Source: Bacteroides faecis MAJ27 (GTDB lineage Bacteria > Bacteroidota > Bacteroidia > Bacteroidales > Bacteroidaceae). Taken from it: DNA of 64,000 nucleotides. The stretch lies in assembly GCF_900106755.1 (NCBI RefSeq), contig NZ_FNNN01000001.1, positions 434,001-498,000 of the forward strand, in the 5' to 3' direction. Position 1 is the stretch's first letter. Every line of letters begins with the position of its first letter. The translations under genes were made by a program, and so were the position numbers. Positions 1 through 8,818 of this stretch are shown in pieces. The notes under the pieces were generated by a model that saw nothing but the letters and a program-made list of their open reading frames with translations, did not search any database and was not told the origin of the DNA.

Positions 1-80
1 AACAGGCTTTCCTGCGCCTGCGATACAGGCACAACACATGCAGTAAACAATAGCATGGCTAATAAATGTACTTTCTTCAT
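1..80 (-). CDS. N-terminus of an exported protein (cut by window edge)
   Basis: Reading leftward from an ATG at 80, the frame stays open to the window edge and gives a typical signal peptide: MKKVHLLAML, a hydrophobic stretch, then VSQAQES with a probable signal peptidase I site after SQA. Only about 26 codons are visible, so the mature protein cannot be identified. It lies 11 bases downstream of the next minus-strand gene and is probably its operon partner. Both being exported suggests a shared envelope role. Confidence 0.6.
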   Translation of the reverse strand, partial: MKKVHLLAMLLFTACVVPVSQAQESL

Positions 81-91
81 AGACAGCAGAT

Positions 92-667
92 TTAATAGAA
101 AGTAACCGGATCGCTCAGCCGTTCAACCGTTTCACCGCTTTCCATTGTCAGCACTACACGAAAACGGAACTCTCCGCCTGATTGGGGAATGGTCAATAAC
201 GCCTTATATATCTTGTTTACTTCATCTATCATGGATATAACCCCTCCATTAACAGTATAATCTGTCTGCTGATCTTTAACAAACGTCTTTGGATAGTCAT
301 AAAAGCAGGAAGTGACTTCTGCTCCTGCGGGAAATTCTTCATTAAAAGCTGTTTCCGTAAATATCTGAATCTTTTTGATGCCATCCGATAATACATGGCG
401 AAGATAATGATCGGCGTCATAAGATTCCGGATCTTTTTCCCCCGCATCTGTCAGCAAACGAATCTCCATCATATAAGCTTCTTTGAGAACTTTGTTATCA
501 AGAGCCTCCTTAGGTTTCTCACCTGCATTATCCCAATGATATAACTCCACTTCTTTCAAAGTACAGGAGATGTCTATCGGTTCAGCCAAATCCTGTTCAT
601 CGCAAGTCATGGCTGTCACCACCAGAAACAGTAATGATAGCAGTAGCTGAGTCAAGTGCTTTTTCAT
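92..667 (-). CDS. Exported hypothetical protein (DUF5034-like)
   Basis: A 191-residue protein of unknown function, starting at the ATG that gives MKKHLTQLLLSLLFLV, a clean signal sequence. An upstream in-frame ATG at 691 would add eight residues before it. A cysteine follows the hydrophobic core (VTAMTC), so lipidation is possible, but the lipobox is not canonical. The mature part has alternating beta-like segments and ends ERLSDPVTFY. I recall similar Bacteroides proteins under DUF5034, which is memory rather than a search. A -7 box TAACTTTG (complement of 691-698) lies about 24 bases before the chosen start and disfavours the longer start. The truncated exported gene follows directly downstream. 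Confidence 0.6.
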   Translation of the reverse strand: MKKHLTQLLLSLLFLVVTAMTCDEQDLAEPIDISCTLKEVELYHWDNAGEKPKEALDNKVLKEAYMMEIRLLTDAGEKDPESYDADHYLRHVLSDGIKKIQIFTETAFNEEFPAGAEVTSCFYDYPKTFVKDQQTDYTVNGGVISMIDEVNKIYKALLTIPQSGGEFRFRVVLTMESGETVERLSDPVTFY

Positions 668-713
668 ACGTATTATTCTATTAGTTTTCACAAAGTTAAC
701 CTTTTTCTAATAG

Positions 714-758
714 AAAAATGCGCCAAAAAGCCTTTTACTGCTTATTGGCGCATTTTTT
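714..758. terminator. Bidirectional rho-independent terminator
   Basis: Inverted repeat AATGCGCCAA (717-726) and TTGGCGCATT (745-754), with T-rich tracts on both sides. It ends the 776-1648 gene on the minus strand and insulates the next minus-strand gene. Confidence 0.75.
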
Positions 759-775
759 TCTTGAATTTATATCGG

Positions 776-1648
776 TTAGTCCAGCGTAAACTTCTGAGAG
801 CCGATCAGATTTCCGCCCTCGAAGATATCCAAACGATAGTTTCCGGCATACAAAAACTCTTCCACATCCCAGAATACATTCACGTTCTGTTCCTCACCGT
901 TGTATTCGATATACTTTTTGATGGAGTAAGTCAGTGTACGGTTTTCGTAAGAGAAAGTGTTGGATGCACTCTTGGTCAGTGCGTCATTATCCGGTTTGGT
1001 GATACGTATATAGATGGTACGTTCGCCATTCTCTGCCGTAATATTCTTCACGACTGTAAAGCTGATAGCCAGCTTCACGATGTCTTTCACTTTCTTTGCA
1101 ACCTTCCCCCGTTTATTGCGCGGTTCGATACGGATATTGGTCACATCGAGCTGGGCAGCCAGTGTCACCTTCTTATCCAGATTCTCCTTCTCTTTGGAAA
1201 GTGTACTGATTTGCTGTGAAGCAGTGTTGTATTTCTGCGTAACGTCTGCAATCACCTGTTGTTGGCGTTTATTGATTCTGTCCAGTGAGTCTATCTGATT
1301 GACGTAGCCTACCAATATCTTACGCAAAGTGGCAAGCTCCTTTTTCAAACGACGGATTTCCGTTGCATTCGAGCTTTTCACGGTACGGAGTTCTTCGAGC
1401 AATCGTTGAGTTTTCAATTGTTCCTGCTCCAGCAACAGTGCGAGAGAGTCATTAGTTACCGTAAACTTTAACTCATCATACTTTTGCACAAACTGGCTAT
1501 ACTCATTCTCCAAATCTTCCTTATCCAACTGAAATTCCTGTACCAGCTCGCGATTGGCTTTCTTTTCAGTAAACAACAAATAAGTGATGCCGATAATCGC
1601 TATCACCAAAACAGCTACAGCTGCAATAAGAAGGCTTTTTTTGTTCAT
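776..1648 (-). CDS. Single-pass membrane protein with long coiled coil
   Basis: A 290-residue protein of unknown function. Residues 6-26 are one hydrophobic helix after a short positive N-terminus (MNKKS), so it is probably anchored in the inner membrane with the rest in the periplasm. Residues about 30-165 are heptad-like and rich in E, K, L and Q, a long coiled coil. The last 120 residues form a beta-rich globular domain containing SFTVVKNITAENG and ending SQKFTLD. Similar Bacteroides proteins are annotated only as hypothetical. A TACTTTTG -7 box (complement of 1677-1684) lies just upstream. It is transcribed divergently from mdh. Confidence 0.7.
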   Translation of the reverse strand: MNKKSLLIAAVAVLVIAIIGITYLLFTEKKANRELVQEFQLDKEDLENEYSQFVQKYDELKFTVTNDSLALLLEQEQLKTQRLLEELRTVKSSNATEIRRLKKELATLRKILVGYVNQIDSLDRINKRQQQVIADVTQKYNTASQQISTLSKEKENLDKKVTLAAQLDVTNIRIEPRNKRGKVAKKVKDIVKLAISFTVVKNITAENGERTIYIRITKPDNDALTKSASNTFSYENRTLTYSIKKYIEYNGEEQNVNVFWDVEEFLYAGNYRLDIFEGGNLIGSQKFTLD

Positions 1649-1748
1649 AGTTCCAATTGTTAATCGATAACGGGCACAAAAGTAATCATTTCGTAACAGA
1701 GTAACATAGTCTTGGGCATTTTCTTTAACGAAAATTATTACGGAAAAA

Positions 1749-1780
1749 TTTCTTTAATTAGGATTATCGTTGTAATTTTG
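1749..1780 (+). promoter_or_regulatory. Probable mdh promoter
   Basis: A perfect Bacteroides -7 box TAATTTTG (1773-1780) lies 20 bases after a near -33 match TTTC (1749-1752). Transcription would start near 1787, about 45 bases before the mdh ATG. Confidence 0.6.
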
Positions 1781-1831
1781 TCGCGCTAAAAAGCATGAAA
1801 TAAATTATCAACTTTTTAAATATATAGTATT

Positions 1832-2773
1832 ATGTCAAAAGTAACCGTAGTAGGCGCAGGTAACGTAGGTGCTACATGTGCAAATGTACTTGCTTTCAAT
1901 GAAGTAGCAGACGAAGTAGTAATGCTGGACGTTAAAGAAGGCGTTTCAGAAGGTAAAGCAATGGATATGATGCAGACAGCTCAACTGTTGGGTTTCGACA
2001 CAACTGTAGTAGGCTGCACTAACGACTATGCTCAGACTGCTAACTCTGACGTTGTTGTAATTACTTCAGGTATTCCTCGTAAACCGGGTATGACTCGCGA
2101 AGAACTGATCGGTGTAAACGCTGGTATCGTTAAATCAGTGGCAGAAAACATCTTGAAATATTCTCCCAATGCAATCCTTGTTGTTATCTCTAACCCGATG
2201 GATACAATGACTTACCTGTCATTGAAAGCTCTGGGCTTGCCGAAGAACCGCATCATCGGTATGGGTGGCGCACTGGACAGCTCTCGTTTCAAATATTTCT
2301 TGTCTCAGGCTTTGGGCTGCAACGCCAACGAAGTAGAAGGTATGGTTATCGGTGGTCACGGTGATACTACTATGATTCCTTTGACTCGCTTCGCTACTTA
2401 CAAAGGTATGCCTGTAACTAACTTCATCTCTGAAGAAAAACTGAACGAAGTGGCTGCTGCTACTATGGTGGGTGGTGCTACTCTGACTAAGTTGCTGGGT
2501 ACTTCTGCATGGTATGCACCGGGTGCAGCAGGAGCATTCGTAGTTGAATCTATCCTTCACGACCAAAAGAAGATGATCCCTTGTTCAGTATATCTGGAGG
2601 GAGAATACGGTGAATCAGACATTTGCATCGGTGTTCCTGTAATCCTTGGCAAGAACGGTATCGAAAAGATCGTTGAACTGGATCTGAACGCTGACGAAAA
2701 AGCTAAGTTCGCTGCCAGCGCAAAAGCTGTTCACGGAACAAACGCTGCTTTGAAAGAAGTAGGTGCTCTGTAA
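1832..2773 (+). CDS. mdh: Malate dehydrogenase
   Basis: A 313-residue NAD-dependent malate dehydrogenase of the LDH-like group, interconverting malate and oxaloacetate in the cytosol. In Bacteroides this serves the reductive branch leading to fumarate, succinate and propionate. The Rossmann motif VGAGNVGATCAN is at residues 6-17. The substrate-binding loop is GIPRKPGMTREEL, with the arginines of LDH-like MDHs. VISNPMDTMTY precedes the catalytic region, and the active-site histidine is in MVIGGHGDTTM. Length matches the family. It is monocistronic, with its own promoter and a strong terminator at 2807-2846. Confidence 0.97.
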   Translation: MSKVTVVGAGNVGATCANVLAFNEVADEVVMLDVKEGVSEGKAMDMMQTAQLLGFDTTVVGCTNDYAQTANSDVVVITSGIPRKPGMTREELIGVNAGIVKSVAENILKYSPNAILVVISNPMDTMTYLSLKALGLPKNRIIGMGGALDSSRFKYFLSQALGCNANEVEGMVIGGHGDTTMIPLTRFATYKGMPVTNFISEEKLNEVAAATMVGGATLTKLLGTSAWYAPGAAGAFVVESILHDQKKMIPCSVYLEGEYGESDICIGVPVILGKNGIEKIVELDLNADEKAKFAASAKAVHGTNAALKEVGAL

Positions 2774-2806
2774 TTAGCAATCCCCTTACATTTATATAAG
2801 CTAAGA

Positions 2807-2846
2807 AAGGCTGTCCTCCACTATGAGGGACAGCCTTCTTTCTTTT
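2807..2846. terminator. Bidirectional terminator between mdh and the VWA gene
   Basis: A perfect 10-bp stem, AAGGCTGTCC (2807-2816) with GGACAGCCTT (2828-2837), followed by a pyrimidine/T-rich tail. Flanking A and T tracts make it work for both convergent genes. Confidence 0.85.
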
Positions 2847-2860
2847 CTATCCAATAGTTG

Positions 2861-3991
2861 TCATTCACTCTTTACATTCTGAGAAACCCACATTCCAATG
2901 TCCTGTTTACTCAAAGCAGCCGCCATAAGGTCCGGAAACTTATCCGGAGTACAGGCAAATGTCGGCACTCCTATGGAAGCGAGAAACTCAGCATGCCCCT
3001 TGTCGTAGGACGGAGCACCGTCATCGTTCAACGCCGGAAGGACAATCAACTGCACACCGCTATTGACCAACGAGACAAATTTCTTTCTCATTTCTCTGGA
3101 GTCTCCTCCTTCGTAAAGGTCAGTCACCAACACCATCACCGTGTCCTGCGGACGGGTAATGACTCCCTGACAATAAGTCAGCGCACGGGCTATATCGGTT
3201 CCTCCCCCGAGCTGTACCCCGAAAAGCAGATCCACGGGATCTTGCAAATCATCCGTCAGATCAACGACTGCCGTATCAAAAACCACCATACGGGTAGATA
3301 CCGCCGGAATGGATGCCAACACAGAACCGAATATGCCGGAATAAATGACCGATGTCCCCATAGAACCGCTTTGATCCAGACACAGGATAATGTCTTTCAT
3401 CGCTTTCCGTTTACGCCCGTAGCCAATACGGATTTCGGGAATAATCGTCTTATAGTCCGGTTGGTAGTTTTTCAGGTTCTTGGTAATGGTCGTTTTCCAG
3501 TCTATTTCATTGTAACGCGGGTTCCTGCGACGGCTGGAACGGTTCAAAGCACCGGTTACCGCCTGTTGCGTAGGAGCCGACAGTTTGCGAAGCAACTCCT
3601 CAACCACCTTGCGGACTACCTGGCGTGCCATCTCCTTATTCTTTTCGGGAATCACCCGGCTTAACGACATCAGGGTGGCAACCAGATGAACATCGGGGAC
3701 GACCGTTTCCAGCATTTCTTTTTCGGTAAGCAGACTAGTCAGATTCAGACGTTTTATAGCATCCCGCTGAATCACTTGTACCACTGTCTGCGGAAAGAAC
3801 TCACGGATATCTCCAAGCCATCGGCTTACTTTGGGAGCCGAGGAACCCAGCCCCCCTCTTCTGTCACTATCATATACAGCTTCCAGAGAATGGTCTATCC
3901 GCTGTTCTTCCAGATTCAATGTCACGCCTGTACCGTCAGCCTCATCACCGCCCAGTATCAGACGCCACCTTTTCAGTAATTCTTCTTCCAT
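2861..3991 (-). CDS. VWA domain protein of a MoxR-VWA module
   Basis: A 376-residue cytosolic protein with no signal peptide. The C-terminal half is a von Willebrand factor A domain with an intact metal-ion-dependent adhesion site: DQSGS at D206-S210, the threonine of GGGTD at T265 and the aspartate of VTD at D291. The N-terminal 190 residues are helical and contain an arginine-rich patch (NRSSRRRNPRY). In MoxR-VWA pairs such as RavA-ViaA, NorQ-NorD and CbbQ-CbbO, the VWA protein couples the AAA+ motor to a client. It is the last gene of the five-gene operon, 10 bases after the DUF5682 gene. The client is unknown. Confidence 0.9.
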   Translation of the reverse strand: MEEELLKRWRLILGGDEADGTGVTLNLEEQRIDHSLEAVYDSDRRGGLGSSAPKVSRWLGDIREFFPQTVVQVIQRDAIKRLNLTSLLTEKEMLETVVPDVHLVATLMSLSRVIPEKNKEMARQVVRKVVEELLRKLSAPTQQAVTGALNRSSRRRNPRYNEIDWKTTITKNLKNYQPDYKTIIPEIRIGYGRKRKAMKDIILCLDQSGSMGTSVIYSGIFGSVLASIPAVSTRMVVFDTAVVDLTDDLQDPVDLLFGVQLGGGTDIARALTYCQGVITRPQDTVMVLVTDLYEGGDSREMRKKFVSLVNSGVQLIVLPALNDDGAPSYDKGHAEFLASIGVPTFACTPDKFPDLMAAALSKQDIGMWVSQNVKSE

Positions 3992-4001
3992 CTTCTTTCC
4001 T

Positions 4002-6230
4002 TTACTTTGTTTCCAGTCCCAATAATTGACGAATCACGGGGATTACCTTCTTTGCTTCTTCCCGATTCAGACATTCATTCTCCGTTACCGAAGCTCCTAC
4101 GGCAGATGATGTGCCCGTAGAATCCGTACGACGGGCTTTCTCACCCAGCTTACGGCGTTCGGCAGAGGTAAATTCGCTGAAAGTACGCCTCAATACAGGC
4201 AACAGCTCCATAAATGTGTCTTTGTCCTGCGAACATACCCAGTTATTCACCAAATTCCAGAGACGGTCGTCCAGCAACAGGATCGAACCGGATGAACGCA
4301 AAAAGCCTTCGAACCAGTATGCCATATCTGCCGGAGCATTGCCAACAGAAGAATAAAAACTAAGTGTCGTCTCCATCTCCTCTGCGGAGATTTCCCCTTT
4401 GTCATTCAGCAGACGGGTAGCATAACCGGACAACAACGGATGCACATTGGCAGAAGAACGTACCTGACCGATGAAATTGCGCCACATCAGGTTCAGTTCT
4501 TCCCGATTCAGAATGGAGAGCGCATAGTCCGTGGCAACCAATTTATTCAGAAGATCACCGGCAGCCTCTTCATCGATATTGATACACACCAATACACCAC
4601 CCGCAAGAATACGGGCAATCATGGCTTCAAGCATATCACCGACCTTCGAGAAATCAAGATCACGCACGTTTCCGTAACGGACGATATTCACCAGATCGGG
4701 GACCGCCTCCATCATTTCCAGAATATCGGTGGAAGCAGCCGAAAGACGGTCCAACTGTACGGTCATCGCTTCTACCAACGCCGGAAGATCGGCGGGGAGG
4801 ACCGTACTCAACAAAGCTGTCAGTTCCGGGATATGCTGAATCTCCGCCATCTGTTTCAGCAGATATTTCTGCGTAGCTTCCATCAACGTGTTTCCCCAGA
4901 TAGCCCGTTCAATGATTTGGATGATTTGTTCCGGTTTGTGATACAAGGTCCATTTTTCCTTGAAAGTACCTTTCCCGTCTATCCGTCCGAGGATAGTCCA
5001 GTCGATGCCCAGCAGTTGCAGGCGATGGAAGAAGATACTTCGCTCCAGATCATTCGGCTTGCGGAGGTCTAATATCAGTTCTTTGATCTCGGCGGTGAAC
5101 GGAACACGCAGACGTTTTTGTATTTTCTCCACGTCTACCAGCAGAGGTACTTTGGGAACGTCATCAGGTACACTTCCCAAACGGTTGCTGATGATCAGTT
5201 CTTCTTTGATAATCTGCAACAAAATATCATCTCCGAAGCCCATCACCGTAGTGACGGCTTCGTTATATTCATTCAGAGAAGGATAAGGCAGATCTCTCAA
5301 AGCAGCCGTCACCTGTGCCAGACGGACGGTTTCAATAACATGGGCTACCGAGATATCCATATTCTTCTGCCGCAGCAGAGAGGCGATCCGGCTCACCCAA
5401 AGCGTGCCATCATCCTCCGGATGATGCCAGAGATAATGATACCAGCCCGGAGATTCGATTCCCGCACCGTACCCGCTGCGGAAAGCAAGCCGGTCATACG
5501 TCCACGGAATCCATGTACATTCTACCTTTACTTTGGGAAGTCCCTTCAGTAGTTCATTATCGTCCTTTACTTTGGGCATATCGTCCAGTGCGGGTACATG
5601 CCATGCACCACAGACGACGACAATGCGTTCGAAATTCTCCTTCTGTGCCGCACGTATCATTTTACGCATCCACGCTTCACGTATCAGGTCACGCGGAGAG
5701 GTGTGCCCCGGAAGTTCTTCCCGAAGAGCAGTCACAGCCTCTTGTACCGCCTGAAAGATATCGGCAGGTTCTTGCCGGTGTTCAATCATAGTTTCCCACC
5801 AGGATTCACCATCAGTAAATCCTGCGGCATGAGCCAGCCAGTCGAACGGGTCGCCGGCTTCTGCGACTTCAGCGGTCGTTTCCGTCTCCTGTTCAGAGGT
5901 CTTTTGTGCCCGAAGAGCCAGCGAATAGACCAGAGGCAAGTCGAAAAAGCGGAAAGGTATCCGGTTCTGTACGGCATAACGCATCGCCTGCCACTCGGGC
6001 GAGAACTCCGCAAAAGGGTAGAACACTGCATTCTGAGGCTCGTCCGGCTGGTATGCCAGCAAAGCTACCGGAGGCGTCATCTGCGGATTTTCCACACAGG
6101 GCAGCAGCGCTTCGGCTTCTGCCGGACCTTCTACCAGAATCAGATCCGGTTGCAGTTCCTGCAAGTAGTTCAGCACATTGCGGCACGAGCCGGGACCATG
6201 ATGCCTGATGCCTAGTAAATGAATAGCCAT
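4002..6230 (-). CDS. DUF5682 family protein, TraB/Tiki-like motif pattern
   Basis: A 742-residue protein. The start at 6230 (MAIHLLGIRHHGPGS) is chosen because AAAGGAAG precedes it, the homologous motif begins there, and it clears the upstream ATPase gene; an in-frame ATG at 6326 would overlap that gene by about 80 bases. Seen directly: GIRHHGPGS at residues 7-15, a beta strand ending in an acidic motif LILVEGP (E34), and VVVCGAWHVPAL around H211. This order (histidine-rich strand, acidic strand, late G-x-x-H loop) resembles the TraB/Tiki/EreA superfamily, so a hydrolase or metal-dependent activity is possible; that is my inference. The rest is helical and of unknown function. It is co-transcribed with the ATPase and VWA genes. 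Confidence 0.85.
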   Translation of the reverse strand: MAIHLLGIRHHGPGSCRNVLNYLQELQPDLILVEGPAEAEALLPCVENPQMTPPVALLAYQPDEPQNAVFYPFAEFSPEWQAMRYAVQNRIPFRFFDLPLVYSLALRAQKTSEQETETTAEVAEAGDPFDWLAHAAGFTDGESWWETMIEHRQEPADIFQAVQEAVTALREELPGHTSPRDLIREAWMRKMIRAAQKENFERIVVVCGAWHVPALDDMPKVKDDNELLKGLPKVKVECTWIPWTYDRLAFRSGYGAGIESPGWYHYLWHHPEDDGTLWVSRIASLLRQKNMDISVAHVIETVRLAQVTAALRDLPYPSLNEYNEAVTTVMGFGDDILLQIIKEELIISNRLGSVPDDVPKVPLLVDVEKIQKRLRVPFTAEIKELILDLRKPNDLERSIFFHRLQLLGIDWTILGRIDGKGTFKEKWTLYHKPEQIIQIIERAIWGNTLMEATQKYLLKQMAEIQHIPELTALLSTVLPADLPALVEAMTVQLDRLSAASTDILEMMEAVPDLVNIVRYGNVRDLDFSKVGDMLEAMIARILAGGVLVCINIDEEAAGDLLNKLVATDYALSILNREELNLMWRNFIGQVRSSANVHPLLSGYATRLLNDKGEISAEEMETTLSFYSSVGNAPADMAYWFEGFLRSSGSILLLDDRLWNLVNNWVCSQDKDTFMELLPVLRRTFSEFTSAERRKLGEKARRTDSTGTSSAVGASVTENECLNREEAKKVIPVIRQLLGLETK

Positions 6231-6244
6231 TTCTTCCTTTCTTT

Positions 6245-7324
6245 TTAAATCATATCCCTTGAAGCACGGTAAATATCTTTCCAGCCGTCCCGATTCTTCA
6301 CGACCGTTTCCATATATTCCTGCCAAACGACTTTATCCTGTACGGGGTCTTTGACCACTGCACCCAAAATACCGGATACGAGATCTTCGGCATGAATTTC
6401 TCCGTCACCGAAATAACCTGCCATCGCCAGTCCATTGTTTACCACCGAAATAGCCTCTGCCGTGCTAAGCGTTCCGCTCGGAGTCTTCAGTTTCGTCTTA
6501 CCGTCGGCAGTGGCGCCCTGACGAAGTTCACGGAAGATAGTAACGACACGGCGAATCTCCTCCAAAGCAGGCTTTTCAGCCGGGAGCTGCATTACTTTCT
6601 CAAAGTTCTCTACCCGTCGGCGCACAATATCTATTTCTTCATCAATAGAATCCGGCAAGGGAAGAATGACCGTATTGAAACGGCGTTTCAAGGCGCTTGA
6701 CAGATCATTGACTCCCTTATCCCGATTATTAGCAGTAGCGATGATATTGAAACCGCGGATTGCCTGTACTTCTGTATTCAGCTCCGGGATGGGCAATGTC
6801 TTTTCAGAAAGAATGGTGATCAGTGTATCCTGCACATCGGAACCGATGCGTGTCAGCTCCTCAATACGGCCTATCTTACCTTCCTGCATAGCTTTCATTA
6901 CCGGAGTTTGCACCAATGCTCCCACACTCGGCCCTTCCGCCAGCAAACGGGCATAGTTCCACCCATAACGGATCGCTTCTTCACCGGTGCCGGCCGTACC
7001 CTGCACTATCAAAGTGGAATCACCGGAAATAGCAGCGGCAATATGCTCGCTCACCCAGCTTTTCGCAGTTCCGGGCAGTCCGTAAAGCAGTAGCGCACGG
7101 TCGGTGACAAGGGTTGCCACAGCTATTTCCATCAGACGACGGTTACCTATATATTTAGGAGAAACTTCAAATCCGTTTTTCAATTTACCGCCCATCAGGT
7201 AGGTAACCACTGACTGCGGAGACATCTCCCAATTCTCCGGAACGGGATTTGTTTCATTCTGTTTCAACTCGTGAAGTTCTTCTGCAAATTGCTGTTCAGC
7301 ATGTTGTCTTAATAAAGTGCTCAT
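6245..7324 (-). CDS. MoxR-type AAA+ ATPase
   Basis: A 359-residue AAA+ ATPase of the MoxR/dynein-related class. Walker A is GLPGTAKS (residues 82-89). The Walker B region is around IGRIEELTR (151-159), the sensor-1 strand is FNIIATANN (192-200), and the arginine-finger-like segment is ALKRRF (211-216). Glutamate replaces the usual DE at Walker B (IEE). Such ATPases act as chaperone-like motors with VWA partners to remodel or metallate clients. It sits 18 bases after the DUF5691 gene and 14 bases before the DUF5682 gene, so the proteins are probably made together. Confidence 0.92.
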   Translation of the reverse strand: MSTLLRQHAEQQFAEELHELKQNETNPVPENWEMSPQSVVTYLMGGKLKNGFEVSPKYIGNRRLMEIAVATLVTDRALLLYGLPGTAKSWVSEHIAAAISGDSTLIVQGTAGTGEEAIRYGWNYARLLAEGPSVGALVQTPVMKAMQEGKIGRIEELTRIGSDVQDTLITILSEKTLPIPELNTEVQAIRGFNIIATANNRDKGVNDLSSALKRRFNTVILPLPDSIDEEIDIVRRRVENFEKVMQLPAEKPALEEIRRVVTIFRELRQGATADGKTKLKTPSGTLSTAEAISVVNNGLAMAGYFGDGEIHAEDLVSGILGAVVKDPVQDKVVWQEYMETVVKNRDGWKDIYRASRDMI

Positions 7325-7342
7325 ATCTTCTTTCTGTTTTTA

Positions 7343-8818
7343 TTAGTCATTATTTAATAAGGTATCTATTCTCTGCTTCAAATCCATGTATTCCATCATC
7401 AACCGGCAAAAACGGGTGGAGGTATTATTCTCTTGTGCGGCCGTTGAAAGCGCTGTCTGTTCGATGGGTTTTCTCATCTCGGACGGGAAGTATAATGCCA
7501 GTTGTTCGGCTGTCTCCTTAGGGAGATAGTAATTATTCCGAAGCATCCGCTGGAATACACGGGTGGAGAATTTCATTCCCCATCCGATGCCGTCTTCGTT
7601 GAACCAGCTATCCGGAATATAGCCGCCTCTCTCTGACTGAAAAGCTATTTCCTCACGTTGGGAGGAAGGCAATAACCCCATCAACGCGTCCGCCATTTTT
7701 TCATCCGCATTCTCCTTCAAGGTATGATATGCCCAACCGGAGTCGCTGAAATTCAGAATCGGTTTCGACAGGTCGAACAGTTTCTGAAAAGGAGGGTTCT
7801 TCGCCAGTTTGCCGGCAGCCTTCTCCGGCGCACAGTCATAAAACTCACTCCAGAAACTTAATGGAACACGTTCCGCCAACTGGCGTAACAAGAAACGATC
7901 ATCCTTCTCGTTTTTATTGGAACTCACCTCTTCAAGTCCCAGTTTCTTCATTTCAGGGGTAAATTCAATCTTATCATACGACCATCCCAAAAGGAAATTG
8001 AAATGTAATTTCCCCCGCAATAATTCTTCGTATATTTTCACCAGTTCGGAGTCCGGCAGGCTACACAATAATCGCCGGGCCGTTTCTTTGACATTACTGC
8101 TCCGGTCGGTCGCCACGATCTCTTGCAGGAATGCTTCGTCTGATTTACTCAACCCCCACCGCAAACACTGAATCAGTTCATCCCGATGGGCAGCCGGCTC
8201 ATTCTTCAGTTCGGTCTGCAATAAGGCAAGCCCCTGCTCCGGACTATTTTTCCGCAGGTTGGTCAACATTCGTTTCCGTTCTTCGTGAGAGGCGGTTTCC
8301 CAAGTTTCGTTGCCGGATTCTCCCCATACAGGAAATCCCATTTGCGGAAGAAGCCAACGTCCTCTTTGCCCTGTCAGCAGAGACAGCCAGTGCTGTTCCT
8401 CATACCTGTAGGGATTATTCCGGTCAAAAGCTCTTCGCAATAAAGTTTGCAGATAGGCAGGAGGGATCAATTTTCCTTTGTCGGCAGCTTTCCGGTAAGC
8501 ATACAGCAAAAGATACTGATTTTTATTGAGATACAGAGAAGTAAGCAACTCTCCCACTTCACGAAGGAAGTAAGGTTTGTCTTCTTCCGGAGCTTCTGTC
8601 ACATTTGCAACTCCTGCAATGGATTGCGCTTCCACTCCGGCACGTGCAAAGGCAAAGCCCAAAGCGGACTGCTGATAGAAGAGAGCTTCCGCATCCTCTG
8701 CTTTCGCCTGAATGTCGCGGAGAGTTTCTTGCAACTCTTCCGGAAAATCAGTCGTTATCAGTTCACGGGTGGCAGTGCCAAGCAATGCCACATTGATGAT
8801 ATGATCAGTTAAGTTCAT
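7343..8818 (-). CDS. DUF5691 family protein
   Basis: A 491-residue soluble, mostly helical protein with no catalytic motif I recognise. It has HEAT-like helical pairs, for example around residues 200-260 (ELIQCLRWGLSKSDEAF, then KETARRLLCSLPDSELV), suggesting a scaffold. Its start overlaps the end of the SWIM gene by 14 bases, which implies translational coupling. From memory, DUF5691 genes occur beside SWIM, MoxR, DUF5682 and VWA genes in other phyla including actinobacteria, which supports a conserved module. Confidence 0.85.
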   Translation of the reverse strand: MNLTDHIINVALLGTATRELITTDFPEELQETLRDIQAKAEDAEALFYQQSALGFAFARAGVEAQSIAGVANVTEAPEEDKPYFLREVGELLTSLYLNKNQYLLLYAYRKAADKGKLIPPAYLQTLLRRAFDRNNPYRYEEQHWLSLLTGQRGRWLLPQMGFPVWGESGNETWETASHEERKRMLTNLRKNSPEQGLALLQTELKNEPAAHRDELIQCLRWGLSKSDEAFLQEIVATDRSSNVKETARRLLCSLPDSELVKIYEELLRGKLHFNFLLGWSYDKIEFTPEMKKLGLEEVSSNKNEKDDRFLLRQLAERVPLSFWSEFYDCAPEKAAGKLAKNPPFQKLFDLSKPILNFSDSGWAYHTLKENADEKMADALMGLLPSSQREEIAFQSERGGYIPDSWFNEDGIGWGMKFSTRVFQRMLRNNYYLPKETAEQLALYFPSEMRKPIEQTALSTAAQENNTSTRFCRLMMEYMDLKQRIDTLLNND

